Source: Saccoglossus kowalevskii (lineage: Eukaryota; Hemichordata; Enteropneusta; Harrimaniidae). From it: DNA of 10,189 bases. Made by a program: the position numbers and the translations under genes. The stretch is taken from positions 65,629 through 75,817 of the forward strand of contig NW_003108091.1 of NCBI RefSeq assembly GCF_000003605.2, written 5' to 3'. Below, piece after piece: positions 1-8,217 of this stretch. Numbering within the stretch: position 1 is the first letter of the stretch; every line of letters starts with the position of its first letter. The notes under the pieces are model-generated. The model worked only from the letters and a program-made list of their open reading frames with translations, was not told the origin of the DNA and did no database searches.

Positions 1-310
1 TTTCAGATTCAGTTGAAGCATCTATTGGATTCAGTTGAATCATCTATAGGATTCAGTTGAGTTATCTATCGGACTCCATTTAGTCATCTATCGGATTCAG
101 TGGGGTCATCTATCGGATTCAGTTGAGTTATCTATCGGATTCAGTTGAGTTATCTATCGTACTCCGTTTAGTCACCTATCGGATTCAGTTGGGTCATCTA
201 TCAGATTCAGTTGAGTCATCTATCAGATTCAGTTGAGTCATCTTTCGGACTCCGTTTAGTCATCTATCGAATTCATTTGGGTCATCTATTAGATTCAGTT
301 GATTCATCTA

Positions 311-530
311 TAGGATTCAGTTGAGTTATGTATCGGACTCCGTTTAATCACCTATCGCATTCAGTAAAGTCATCTATCGGATTCAGTTGAATCATCTATT
401 GGATTCAGTTGAATCATCTATAGGATTCAGTTGAGTTATGTATCGGACTCTGTTTAATCACCTATCGCATTCAGTAAAGTCATCTATCGGATTCAGTTGA
501 ATCATCTATTGGATTCAGTTGAATCATCTA
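311..530. repeat. Tandem 110-bp higher-order repeat (5 monomers x 2) in array 1
   Basis: Positions 311-420 and 421-530 are the same five-monomer block. Compared by eye, they differ at one base (C at 341, T at 451). The block holds five distinct monomer types in order, including the GGACTC-GTTTAATCACC type and the CGCATTCAGTAAAG type. Adjacent monomers inside one block differ much more than the two blocks do, so the five-monomer unit was duplicated as a whole and recently relative to divergence of the single monomers. Confidence 0.93.
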
Positions 531-1301
531 TAGGATTCAGTTGAGTTATCTATCGGACTCCGTTTAGTCACCTATCGGATTCAGTTGGGTAACTATCGGA
601 TACAGTTGAGTCATCTATCAGATTCAGTTGAGACATCTATCGGATTCAGTTGAATCATCTATAGAATTCAGTTGAGTTATGTATCGGGCTTCGTTTAGTC
701 ACCTATCGGATTTAGTTGTGTCATCTATCGGATTCAGTAAAGTCATCGATCGGATTCAGTTGAATCAACTATAGGATTTAGTTGAGTTATCTATCGGACT
801 CCGTTTAGTCACCTATCGGATTCAGTTGGGTCATCTATCGGATTCAGTTGAGTTATCTATCGGATTCAGTTGAGTTATCTATCTTATTCCTTTTAGTCAC
901 CTATCGGATTCAGTTGGGTCATCTATCAGATTCAGTTGAGTCATCTATCAGATTCAGTTGAGTCATCTATCGGATTCTCTTGAGTCATCTATCAGATTCA
1001 GTTGAGTCATCTATCGGATTCAGATGAGTCATTTTTCGGATTCAGTAGAGTCATCTATCAAATTCAGTTGCTTCGTCTATTGGATTTAGTTGACTCATCT
1101 ATCGAATTTAGTTGTGTCATCTATCGGATTCAGTAAAGTCATCTATAGGATTTAGTTGAGTCATCTATTGGATTCTGTTGAGTCATCTATCGAATCCAGT
1201 TGAGTCATCTATCGGATTTAGTTTATTCACCTATCGGATTCAGTTGAGTCATCTATTGGATTCAGTTGAGTCATCTATCGGATTCAATTTATTCATCCAT
1301 C

Positions 1302-1314
1302 GGATTCATCTATC
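1302..1314. repeat. Truncated 13-bp monomer, copy 1
   Basis: The unit GGATTCATCTATC lacks 9 bp of the normal 22-bp monomer. It is followed at 1315 by a monomer carrying CAGTTGCTTTGTC instead of CAGTTGAGTCATC. The same combination recurs exactly 1442 bp downstream, so the truncation is inherited rather than independent. Confidence 0.9.
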
Positions 1315-1633
1315 AGATTCAGTTGCTTTGTCTATCGGATTTAGTTAAGTCATCCATCGGATTTAGTTGTGTCATATATCGAATTCAGTAAAGTCATCTA
1401 TCGGATTTAGTTGAGTCATCTATCGAATTCTGTTGAGTCATCTATCAGATTTAGATGTGTCATCTATCGGATTTAGATGTGTCAACTATCGGATTCAGTA
1501 AAGTCATCTATAGGATCAGTTGAATCATCTATAGGATTCAGTTGAGTTATCTATCAGACTCCGTTTAGTCACCTATCAAATTCAGTTGAGTCATCTATTA
1601 GATTCAGTTGAATCATCTCTAGGATTCAGTTGA

Positions 1634-2139
1634 GTTATGTATCTGACTCCGTTTACTCACCTATCGGATTCAGTGGGGTCATCTATCGGATTCAGTAAAG
1701 TCATCTATCGGATTAGGTTGAGTCGTCTATCGGATTCAGATGAATCAACTATAGGATTTAGTTGTGTCATCTATTGGACTCCGTTTAGTCACCTATCGGA
1801 TTCAGTTGGGTCATCTATCGGATTCAGTTGAGTCATCTATCAGATTCAGTTGAGTCATCTTTCGGACTCCGTTTAGTCATCTATCGGATTCAGTTGGGTC
1901 ATCTATTAGATTCAGTTGAATCATCTATAGGATTCAGTTGAGTTATGTATCGGACTCTGTTTAGTCACCTATCGGATTCAGTTGGGTCATCTATCAATTT
2001 CAGTAAAGTCATCTATCGGATTAGGTTGAGTCGTCTATCAGATTCAGTTGAGTTATCTATCAGATTCAGTAAAGTCATCTATCGGATTCAGTTGAATCAT
2101 CTATCGGATTCAGTTGAATCATCTATAGGATTCAGTTGA
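1634..2139. repeat. 308-bp (14-monomer) direct duplication inside array 1
   Basis: The rare monomer with GGATTAGGTTGAGTCGTC starts at 1710 and again at 2018, exactly 308 bp (14 x 22) apart. The flanking monomers follow in the same order (the TTATGTATC monomer, the ACTCC type, then the AGTAAAG type). The short reading frames beginning at 1637 and 1945 are this same duplication seen in translation. They start at the same monomer phase and share most residues, but they are not evidence of a gene. Confidence 0.85.
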
Positions 2140-2743
2140 GTTATCTATCGGACTCCGTTCAGTCACCTATCTGATTCATTTGGGTCATCTATCGGATTCA
2201 GTTGAGTCATCTATCAGATTCAGTTGAGTCATCTATCGGATTCAGTTGAATCATCTATAGGATTCAGTTGAGTTATTTATCTGACTCTGTTTAGTCACCT
2301 ATCGGATTTAGTTGTGTCATCTATCGGATTCAGTAAAGTCATCTATCGGATTAAGTTGAGTCATCTATCAGATTCAGTTGAATCATCTATAGGATTTAGT
2401 TGTGTCATCTATTGGACTCCGTTTAGTCACCTATCGGATTCAGTTGGGTCATCTATCGGATTCAGTTGAGTTATCTATCGGATTCAGTTGAGTTATCTAT
2501 CGGACACCGTTTAGTCACCTATTGGATTCAGTTGAGTCATCTATCAGATTCAGTTTAGTCATCTATCAGATTCTCTTGAGTCATCTATCGGATTTAGTTG
2601 TGTCATCTATCGGATTTAGTAAAGTCATCTGTAGGATTTAGTTGAGTCATCTATCAAATTCAGTTGGGTCATCTATCGGATTTAGTTGAGTCACCTATCG
2701 GATTAAGTTTAGTCATTTATCGGCTTCAGTTGAGTCATCTATC

Positions 2744-2756
2744 GGATTCATCTATC
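2744..2756. repeat. Truncated 13-bp monomer, copy 2
   Basis: The same GGATTCATCTATC short unit as at 1302, again directly followed by the CAGTTGCTTTGTC monomer type. The offset of 1442 bp equals 64 full monomers plus one 13-bp and one 21-bp unit, so all register is accounted for. A third, slightly different copy of the follower (TTGCTTCGTC) starts near 1067 without the short unit before it. Confidence 0.9.
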
Positions 2757-3070
2757 GGATTCAGTTGCTTTGTCTATCGGATTTAGTTGAGTCATCTATC
2801 AGATTTAATTGTGTCATCTATCGAATTCTGTTGAGTCATATATCGGATTCAGTTGAGTCATCTATCGGATTTAGTTGAGTCACCTATCGGATTCAGTTGA
2901 GTCACCTATCAGATTCAATTTATTCATCTATCGGATTAAGTTGAGTCATCTATCGGATTCAGTTGATTCATCTATCTAATTCAGTTGAATCATCTATCTT
3001 ACTCAGTTGAGTCACCTATCAGATTCAGTTGATTCATCTATCGGATTCAGTTGAATCATCTATTGGATTC

Positions 3071-3122
3071 AGTGAGTCATCTATCTGATTTAGTTGCTCC
3101 ATTATTGGGCGTAGTTGGTCCA
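3071..3122. repeat. Right edge of array 1, degenerate monomers
   Basis: The last units decay. AGTGAGTCATC has lost a T. It is followed by TTAGTTGCTCCATTATTGG and GTAGTTGGTCCATCC, where monomer identity is only partial. From about 3123 no unit can be aligned. A gradual loss of identity at the edge is expected where unequal exchange homogenises only the interior. The boundary is accurate to about 15 bp. Confidence 0.75.
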
Positions 3123-3745
3123 TCCTGATGGCGTCTGCACAGCCTGCAATTACCACGTGACAACACAGTCATTATTTTGAATAACAAATTAGACAAATAC
3201 AATTCTTTTGATATTTCAAATCAGACTACTTTTATAAACTTATGCGAAATATTACAGTACTCTCTAGTTTAATTTCTTTCTCTGGCCAATCTTTGGATAC
3301 CGTTCATTGAATAAGAATATATTCGTTATATTATGTTTGAAAATTACAGTTGCTCTGCTTTAACCTGGGGCAGAGGATGATTACGAATTCGTAACTACCC
3401 GCACTAACGAGCGTTGGTGTGCACTGATAGCTGCCGACTTATGTTTACCTTCATCCCACCCTCTCAGAACACGATAGTTTGGGGCCGCCCTCTTGATTAT
3501 AGCGACATATAATCGAGTAGAAATTCTGAGAGAGAAGGTTATTTCGACAATTGCTCGTGCCAGAGATAACAGGGAAAATATCAAACCGATTCGTTCGAGC
3601 ACCTCGGTAAAATGGGTGTGGGTATTATTGCTAATCTTCTTTAATGTATTTTATCCAAAAATGTATAATTCAAATAGTCAAGTAAATCAGAATAAACAAA
3701 TAAAAACGCATCACATCACCACATAGCAAAATTGAATCGGGATCT
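3123..3745. other. A+T-rich unique sequence flanking array 1, no recognisable gene
   Basis: I see no tandem repeat or known element. Two reading frames of 73-77 codons overlap on opposite strands (3381-3602 minus, 3493-3726 plus). They start at GTG and TTG respectively, resemble nothing I know and are not called as genes. The stretch holds a perfect 14-bp palindrome and a small hairpin (separate entries). The part from about 3370 to 3600 is visibly richer in G+C and CpG than its surroundings. Confidence 0.6.
3381..3420. other. Perfect 14-bp palindrome followed by a hairpin
   Basis: TTACGAATTCGTAA at 3381-3394 is a perfect palindrome. Six bases later, GCACTAAC (3401-3408) pairs with GTTGGTGT (3413-3420) around the loop GAGC, with two G-T pairs. 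Together they form a compact dyad-rich block about 260 bp outside array 1. Whether it binds protein or forms RNA structure cannot be told from sequence. Confidence 0.55.
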
Positions 3746-4213
3746 ATGCACAAAATAGGTTCTTTGCAAACATCAACAAATATATTTGTTTTGACTGAAT
3801 CGAAGTATTGCCATATTTATAAAATACTGTTCAAAGCGCAACTGCGTGAATATGGTGATATAATTATGCGCTCACAATGTGACGAATATAATGCCGACAA
3901 AGTGACGACAAAGCCATATGACAGACACCGATTTCTACTGACTTCATATGCGATTCTCTTCTCTTTGTCGAAGCCCACTTTGATTATTTATTATATTCTT
4001 TTCTTTAAAAATAAAGAGTTTTACAACGCCTATTGTAGTTTCAGAAATAGAAATTCAGCCATGAAAAATTCAAAAAAAGTAAAATGCCGGCAATTAATAT
4101 ATAAAGCGAGAGCCTGGGGCACTTTAACGGCGGTTTCGCTTTTCAGTAATTTTACTTTCACGAAAATTAAAAAAAAATCGTCTGTCTCGCCTGAGTGTTA
4201 TTTCATTTGTTGA
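3746..4213 (+). other. Unassigned 155-codon ATG reading frame, possibly coding, weak
   Basis: This is the longest ATG-initiated frame in the unique middle region. The frame is open from 3704, just after a TAA at 3701, to TGA at 4211-4213. The product would be basic and rich in Lys, Tyr and Phe, with one hydrophobic stretch around residues 63-88 (ends LIIYYILFF) that could span a membrane. I recognise no domain. In sequence this A+T-rich, roughly 170 stop-free codons is longer than I would expect by chance, and an AATAAA overlaps its stop region. However, there is no visible codon bias, no clear splice acceptor and no family resemblance. It could be part of a terminal exon, a decayed element or chance. 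I do not call it a gene. Confidence 0.2.
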
Positions 4214-4222
4214 AATAAACAC
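4195..4222 (+). terminator. Stem-loop overlapping AATAAA, possible 3'-end signal
   Basis: TTATTTCA (4198-4205) pairs perfectly with TGAAATAA (4211-4218) around TTTGT. With one bulged A at 4219, GTG (4195-4197) pairs with CAC (4220-4222), giving 11 pairs. The right arm contains AATAAA (4214-4219), the canonical animal polyadenylation hexamer, and a GT-rich TTGGGTGTC follows about 15 bases later. This spacing suits a cleavage and polyadenylation site on the plus strand. AATAAA is common in A+T-rich DNA, so function is inference only. Confidence 0.3.
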
Positions 4223-6339
4223 ATAACTTTCATTGGGTGTCACATTGCAAGATTGAATATTACACGAACTAATATGACTTAATGGCCTTGTTTTGGATGA
4301 TTTATTTATTCTATCAATTAAACAACCAAATGAACACAGTGTTATTTGATAATGTCACAACACTTTTTAGCGAGCCACTGCAGAAACATAACAAGGCATC
4401 TCTTTTTGTCTGGTTCATTTTATGCTGAGACAAAGTATCCTTTGTTCATTTCATTTAGCTGTCCCGATATTCTATTTCTGACCATTTTGAATTCACAATA
4501 ATTATTACATGTTTCCGACAATCATTTTAATTTCTTTAAAAATAAATTATTATCTCGGAGACATTGAAAGAATGTTATCAGTTGTTTGTTTATTCTTCTG
4601 TCCATTGCTTCTTCTCATTATTAGATTTTAATTTTAATCACTTACTATCGCCTGTCGCGTTAACTTGTATCGTTAACGAGCAGAGCCTATAATTGTTCCT
4701 TTCAATATATTATCTCAGAGAAACATTTACAAAAATAATTTAAAACGCACATACATTGTGGCTCCTGCCACGAGATTTGCATGGACGCCGTGTGTGAACG
4801 CATTTATTCTGACAGTAAATGCTATAATATGTTATATATCCATCGCTTAATTGTAAAGCTGGATTCCTCGCTAAATATGTTCTGAAATGTGCTCAAATAA
4901 TAAAATAGTGTGTATAATTTCAAATACGCCGTGTGGCATTTCAATACAAACATGAGGTGACCAATATGCAGCCTGTTCATTCCATTCCATTTCATCTATT
5001 GTATTTATATGCATATACAATATCAATTATAACTATATGGATTGTCTACTTCCCAAATTACATTATCTATTTTCGAGTAAACCTGATTTCATCCAAATCT
5101 CAGTCTTGGTCCACGTGAAAAACGGTCTCATGTATTCGACGTGAGCGTAAAAATTTGGGTTCTCGTTCTTCCAACGTTCTATCCACTGTTCATCGCGATC
5201 TCATTACAAATTACAAATACTCGTCAACACATCACAAATTCTACCTGATGTTGACCTCGTACTTGCCGAAAGGTATACGTATGCAAAAAACGAGAAAATC
5301 CGCATAGGATTAATTTCTATTATTTGCCTTCTCTAGATTTTACGTTTTGTCCATACGGTACGCGGTGCACAAAAGAAGGCAGTTATTATCGGAATCAGTT
5401 GACATCACGCAAATAACGCTTACTTTATGCATTGTTGCGATTCCTGTCACCATATGTACTTAAGTAGTTATTCTAATATAACGATAACATCAACGATGCC
5501 GGGGAGGCCTCAAAATAAAAATAAAAATATGCAACAGAAAGATGTAGGTTTGTGGTTCCATGATGTAGTAGACTCAGTTTAAACCCGCGCTCGAGTTTCT
5601 GTTTGCGAAGTAGGTGGGATGAAAACTTTACAGAAACACCACACCAACCACGCAGTCCATCGACGGAAAGCAGTATTAAAATAAACGTATAGCTATGATA
5701 TGTTTATTTTTCTTCAATATTGTAAAATTCTCTTCAATCTCTTTGTACTGTATGTTTTCGTATTACTGTTGTCAAAATAAAGGTTTAGTTATTCAGTTGC
5801 CGTGTCTGTGCGTTGCACGGATGTTACATACACTAACGGGCCGCGCCCTCGTGTGTCATGTGTCGTCGGATAATATCATTTCATTTTTACGCTGTTACAA
5901 ATTACAATGCTTTAATTCCTCCTGAATTGTGACATGTAGTTCGTAATCGCATTTACTGTTTCTATTGGTGTATTGAATCAAAACACACATCAACCATTGT
6001 TGGGACTGTCTGCCAGACGCGGTCAGGTATCGTGGTTTTAATGGGTGTAGTAGCGGGCATATTCCATCAGGAATATTTTTAATATTACATAATTTATATT
6101 TAATATAATTGCAGATCAAATAGAGGATGTTTATGCATTAATAGTACATCTAGGGTTTAATGGGCAAAATGGCGTATAATCTGTTTGTGTGCCGGTCTGT
6201 GTCCCAGCCAAATTACAGCGTGTTCTCCTTTTCTACTACACAAAGAACAAAGAAAATTGGTGGGTTGTGTTCCTGAAATATTCCTTCTTACACATTTTCA
6301 CGTGATTGCTTTTGAAATAAATATACATAATCAGTAATA
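4223..6339. other. A+T-rich unique sequence, no recognisable gene
   Basis: The only reading frames here are short (61-76 codons at 4933, at 5695 and on the minus strand at 5895-6119), and I recognise none of them. The first uses GTG, and the latter two overlap in opposite directions. Small structures include an inverted repeat at 4658-4678 and A-rich runs of the form AAAATAAAAATAAAAAT at about 5513-5528. A G+C- and CpG-richer patch lies at about 5800-5875 (ACGGGCCGCGCCCTCGTG). No tRNA A/B boxes, 5S rRNA core or transposon termini were found by eye. It could be intergenic or intronic. Confidence 0.55.
4658..4678. other. 7-bp inverted repeat, CGTTAAC / GTTAACG
   Basis: CGTTAAC (4658-4664) is followed, after a 7-base spacer, by its exact reverse complement GTTAACG (4672-4678). 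The same GTTAACG word occurs twice in the tandem duplication at 8193-8217. This is a short dyad of unknown role. Confidence 0.45.
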
Positions 6340-6680
6340 GCTAGGGGTCACCAGCCTTTTTTCCGAGAAATTGATGGTTGTATTTCAGCGGAAAGTCGCC
6401 ATTTTGACACTATTATAACACTTTTACCACAGGTTCCTATCGCTGAGATATTATGCAATATCTCAAAATCTAGCCTGGTGACATAGACTGAAAAAATCAT
6501 ATATTGTTCCTTAATGATGGAGTACTTTTTGTTGTTCTGAATTATTTAAAAAATCTGGGTTTTAAAAAGTGTCAAAAAATGCAATTTTTCTTTAACATGT
6601 TCTAAAAATAGCAACTTTCAAGAAATATTAGTAGACGTTTCTCAAAAAGCATAACTGTAACACACAAAATAATGCTATAT
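6340..6680. other. Nested inverted repeats, possible small foldback element
   Basis: GTCACCAG at 6347-6354 is matched in inverted orientation by CTGGTGAC at 6475-6482. These bracket about 120 bp that contain a perfect 9-bp hairpin (6444-6465). A further inverted pair, TTTTGACAC (about 6402-6410) and GTGTCAAAA (about 6569-6577), overlaps this arrangement. No target-site duplication is evident and no known MITE or SINE is recognised. Arms of 8-9 bp are short enough for chance to explain one pair, but several in 230 bp are notable. Confidence 0.3.
6444..6465. other. Perfect 9-bp hairpin with 4-base loop
   Basis: The arm TGAGATATT (6444-6452) is followed by the loop ATGC and the exact reverse complement AATATCTCA (6457-6465). 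There is no U-tract after it, so it does not look like an RNA terminator. It sits near the middle of the GTCACCAG / CTGGTGAC inverted repeat. Confidence 0.6.
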
Positions 6681-7231
6681 CATTGTACCGTAGGACATTA
6701 GCTTCATGATTGTACATAATAAACTAATGAACATTGTCATGCGATTTATGCGGGGCTGTTCGCTTTATTGAATTAGGCAAAATCAATATCATTCCCCTAT
6801 CGACAGATAATTTCATATTTTCAAACATATGTTGACACTAACAATTCATCAGCCTGGACCACAACGGTTTCACGAATTCGCTGCCTTAAATAATTGTGCA
6901 CCAACCCGCACCAACAAATTTTAATTTTGGGTCGCGAATTATGGTCAGTGACACCGTGTATTGTCCAGTACAGTAGGGAATCTATAGTTGTGACGCTGCC
7001 GGTGATTGGCTACATGCTATCAATCACTTGGCCGATGTATATATTAGTACATGTATATTGTAATGATTACCCGAATAGCATGGGTTGTATTCGTATGTTG
7101 TTATCGTCTCAATCTAAAATACCGCAATATCATATCCATTCATTATTTGGGAACGTTGTATTTAACCCCTTCGGACCTCGTCTGCTTGCAATGTATTTTT
7201 TTCCAAGAAAGACTTATGTAATTATGGTTTG

Positions 7232-7254
7232 TATATATGGCCCATATATAAAAG
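7232..7254. other. 19-bp near-palindrome overlapping a TATA-like sequence
   Basis: TATATATGG (7232-7240) and CCATATATA (7242-7250) are exact reverse complements around a single C, and the right arm runs into TATATAAAAG (7245-7254), a strong TATA-box match. No recognisable initiator or downstream coding exon follows, and TATA-like words are frequent in this composition, so it is reported as structure and not as a promoter. Confidence 0.3.
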
Positions 7255-8192
7255 TATCACTAAAGCTTTCTCTGATTGGCAGATCGTTAGTGGCACACAC
7301 AATATTATCCAATAGAATTATACTTAGAATATGAAACGGAACAACAAGGTGAATAAAAGTCATTTTGACATGGCTTCGAGAATGGCACATCACTGGGAAT
7401 GACATGGGTGTCATAAACTTGTATAACTCGTCCCATTATGAACCAATGGTGCCGGAAAAGTCATCTGTAACAAAATTAATTACATCAATGTCAATATTAT
7501 TTTAATGAATACACTGCTGACAGTTTCGTGGTGGATTTTCAAACACAATAGAACAACTAGTATTCCACAGGGAGCTTTCATCTCACTCAACCAGGGTACC
7601 TAGACTAACGTACATATAATTATTCATAACGAATATTTGTATTAGGTTCCTGTGCTGTTTATCTTTTAATCAAACTGAAACTTTGTTTCACATATTTTCA
7701 CGTATCTACACCTATTACATTACAATGATATATAAACAAAATAAACACAAGTTTAATTGACAGACATGTACTTGTGCAATTCTAGTGTGGAATTGTTTTT
7801 GATATGTAGCAGTTGGGACCCAAATTGCTAACTAAATTAAATTGTGTTTATTTGGTAGCTTATAAATTGTAGCAACTGTGCTAAAGGAATTACTATTTCA
7901 AATCAACTCAATCTATTATATTTATTTCTACAAATTTAAAATGTCTGTGGTAATTGGCTGTCAAAATGTAAATTTATATAAATAGTTCGCCCTTACCAAG
8001 CATTTGTATTATTGTTTGCACACGCCAAACAAAAATACTGATCATCGTACAAATAATATATAACAGATGGAAAAAACACCAGGCTGGAGAAATATTACCT
8101 GGCACTAAATCAATTACACACACGATTCGCTTCCAGCTATCTTATAGTCGGTAAACAATCAGAATTCGTGGTTCATGTCACCTTATAATGGT

Positions 8193-8217
8193 TGGTTAAC
8201 GTACTGGTTAACGTAAC
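8193..8217. repeat. Tandem 12-bp duplication containing GTTAACGTA
   Basis: TGGTTAACGTAC (8193-8204) is followed directly by TGGTTAACGTAA (8205-8216), identical at 11 of 12 bases. Each copy contains the palindrome GTTAAC overlapping ACGT. It lies about 220 bp left of array 2 and does not resemble its monomer. Confidence 0.6.

Larger units (their letters stand above)
71..2523. repeat. Higher-order pattern marked by the ACTCCGTTTAGTCACC monomer variant
   Basis: A divergent monomer type (GACTCCGTTTAGTCACC and close relatives) starts its ACTCC word at 73, 161, 249, 337, 447, 557, 688, 798, 886, 1558, 1646, 1778, 1866, 1954, 2152, 2284, 2416 and 2504. Successive gaps are 88, 88, 88, 110, 110, 131, 110, 88, 672, 88, 132, 88, 88, 198, 132, 132 and 88 bp, that is 4, 5, 6 or 9 monomers. 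The 131 reflects the 1-bp deletion near 590. The 672 equals 29 full units plus one 13-bp and one 21-bp unit. The array therefore expanded mainly by copying 4-6-monomer blocks. The type is absent from about 900-1550 and after 2523, which splits the array into domains. Confidence 0.9.
1..3122. repeat. 22-bp minisatellite/satellite array (array 1), about 142 copies
   Basis: A 22-bp unit repeats head to tail from the first base to about 3122. A canonical monomer lies at 2194-2215, with core word GATTCAGTTGAGTCATC. Register is nearly perfect: marker variants thousands of bases apart differ by multiples of 22, apart from a few identifiable indels (1-bp losses near 590, 1514 and 3071, and two 13-bp monomers at 1302 and 2744). 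Common variant positions are TTGAG to TTGGG, TTGAA, TTGTG or TAAAG; TCATC to TTATC or CACC; and GGATTCAG to GGACTCCG. Three units make 66 bp, so a 22-residue pattern appears in translation, but TGA and TAG recur in most frames and the two 64-codon ORFs at 1637 and 1945 are by-products. The array continues beyond the left edge. I do not recognise it as a named satellite family. Confidence 0.97.

Noticed and set aside
1637-2139. Two 64-codon reading frames inside array 1 that look like paralogous repeat proteins
   Set aside because: They are the 22-bp repeat read in one phase. The unit is not a multiple of three and stops recur around them, and their similarity is the 308-bp DNA duplication.
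1-3122. CRISPR array
   Set aside because: The units are contiguous 22-bp tandem copies with no unique spacers between them, and no cas gene is present.
3381-3602. 73-codon minus-strand frame
   Set aside because: It starts at GTG, is short, overlaps a plus-strand frame and matches no family I can name. It is kept only as context for the CpG-richer patch.
5513-5528. A-rich tail of a retroposed element
   Set aside because: The AAAATAAAAAT run is short, no internal promoter or target-site duplication was found around it, and such runs are common in this base composition.
6894-7334. 146-codon plus-strand frame with hydrophobic segments
   Set aside because: It begins at TTG, which is not a credible start in a eukaryotic context. 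It has no recognisable domain, and an opposite-strand frame overlaps its end.
7973-7986. TATATAAATAG as a core promoter
   Set aside because: It is a good TATA match, but no initiator or coding exon follows. In A+T-rich DNA this alone is not evidence.
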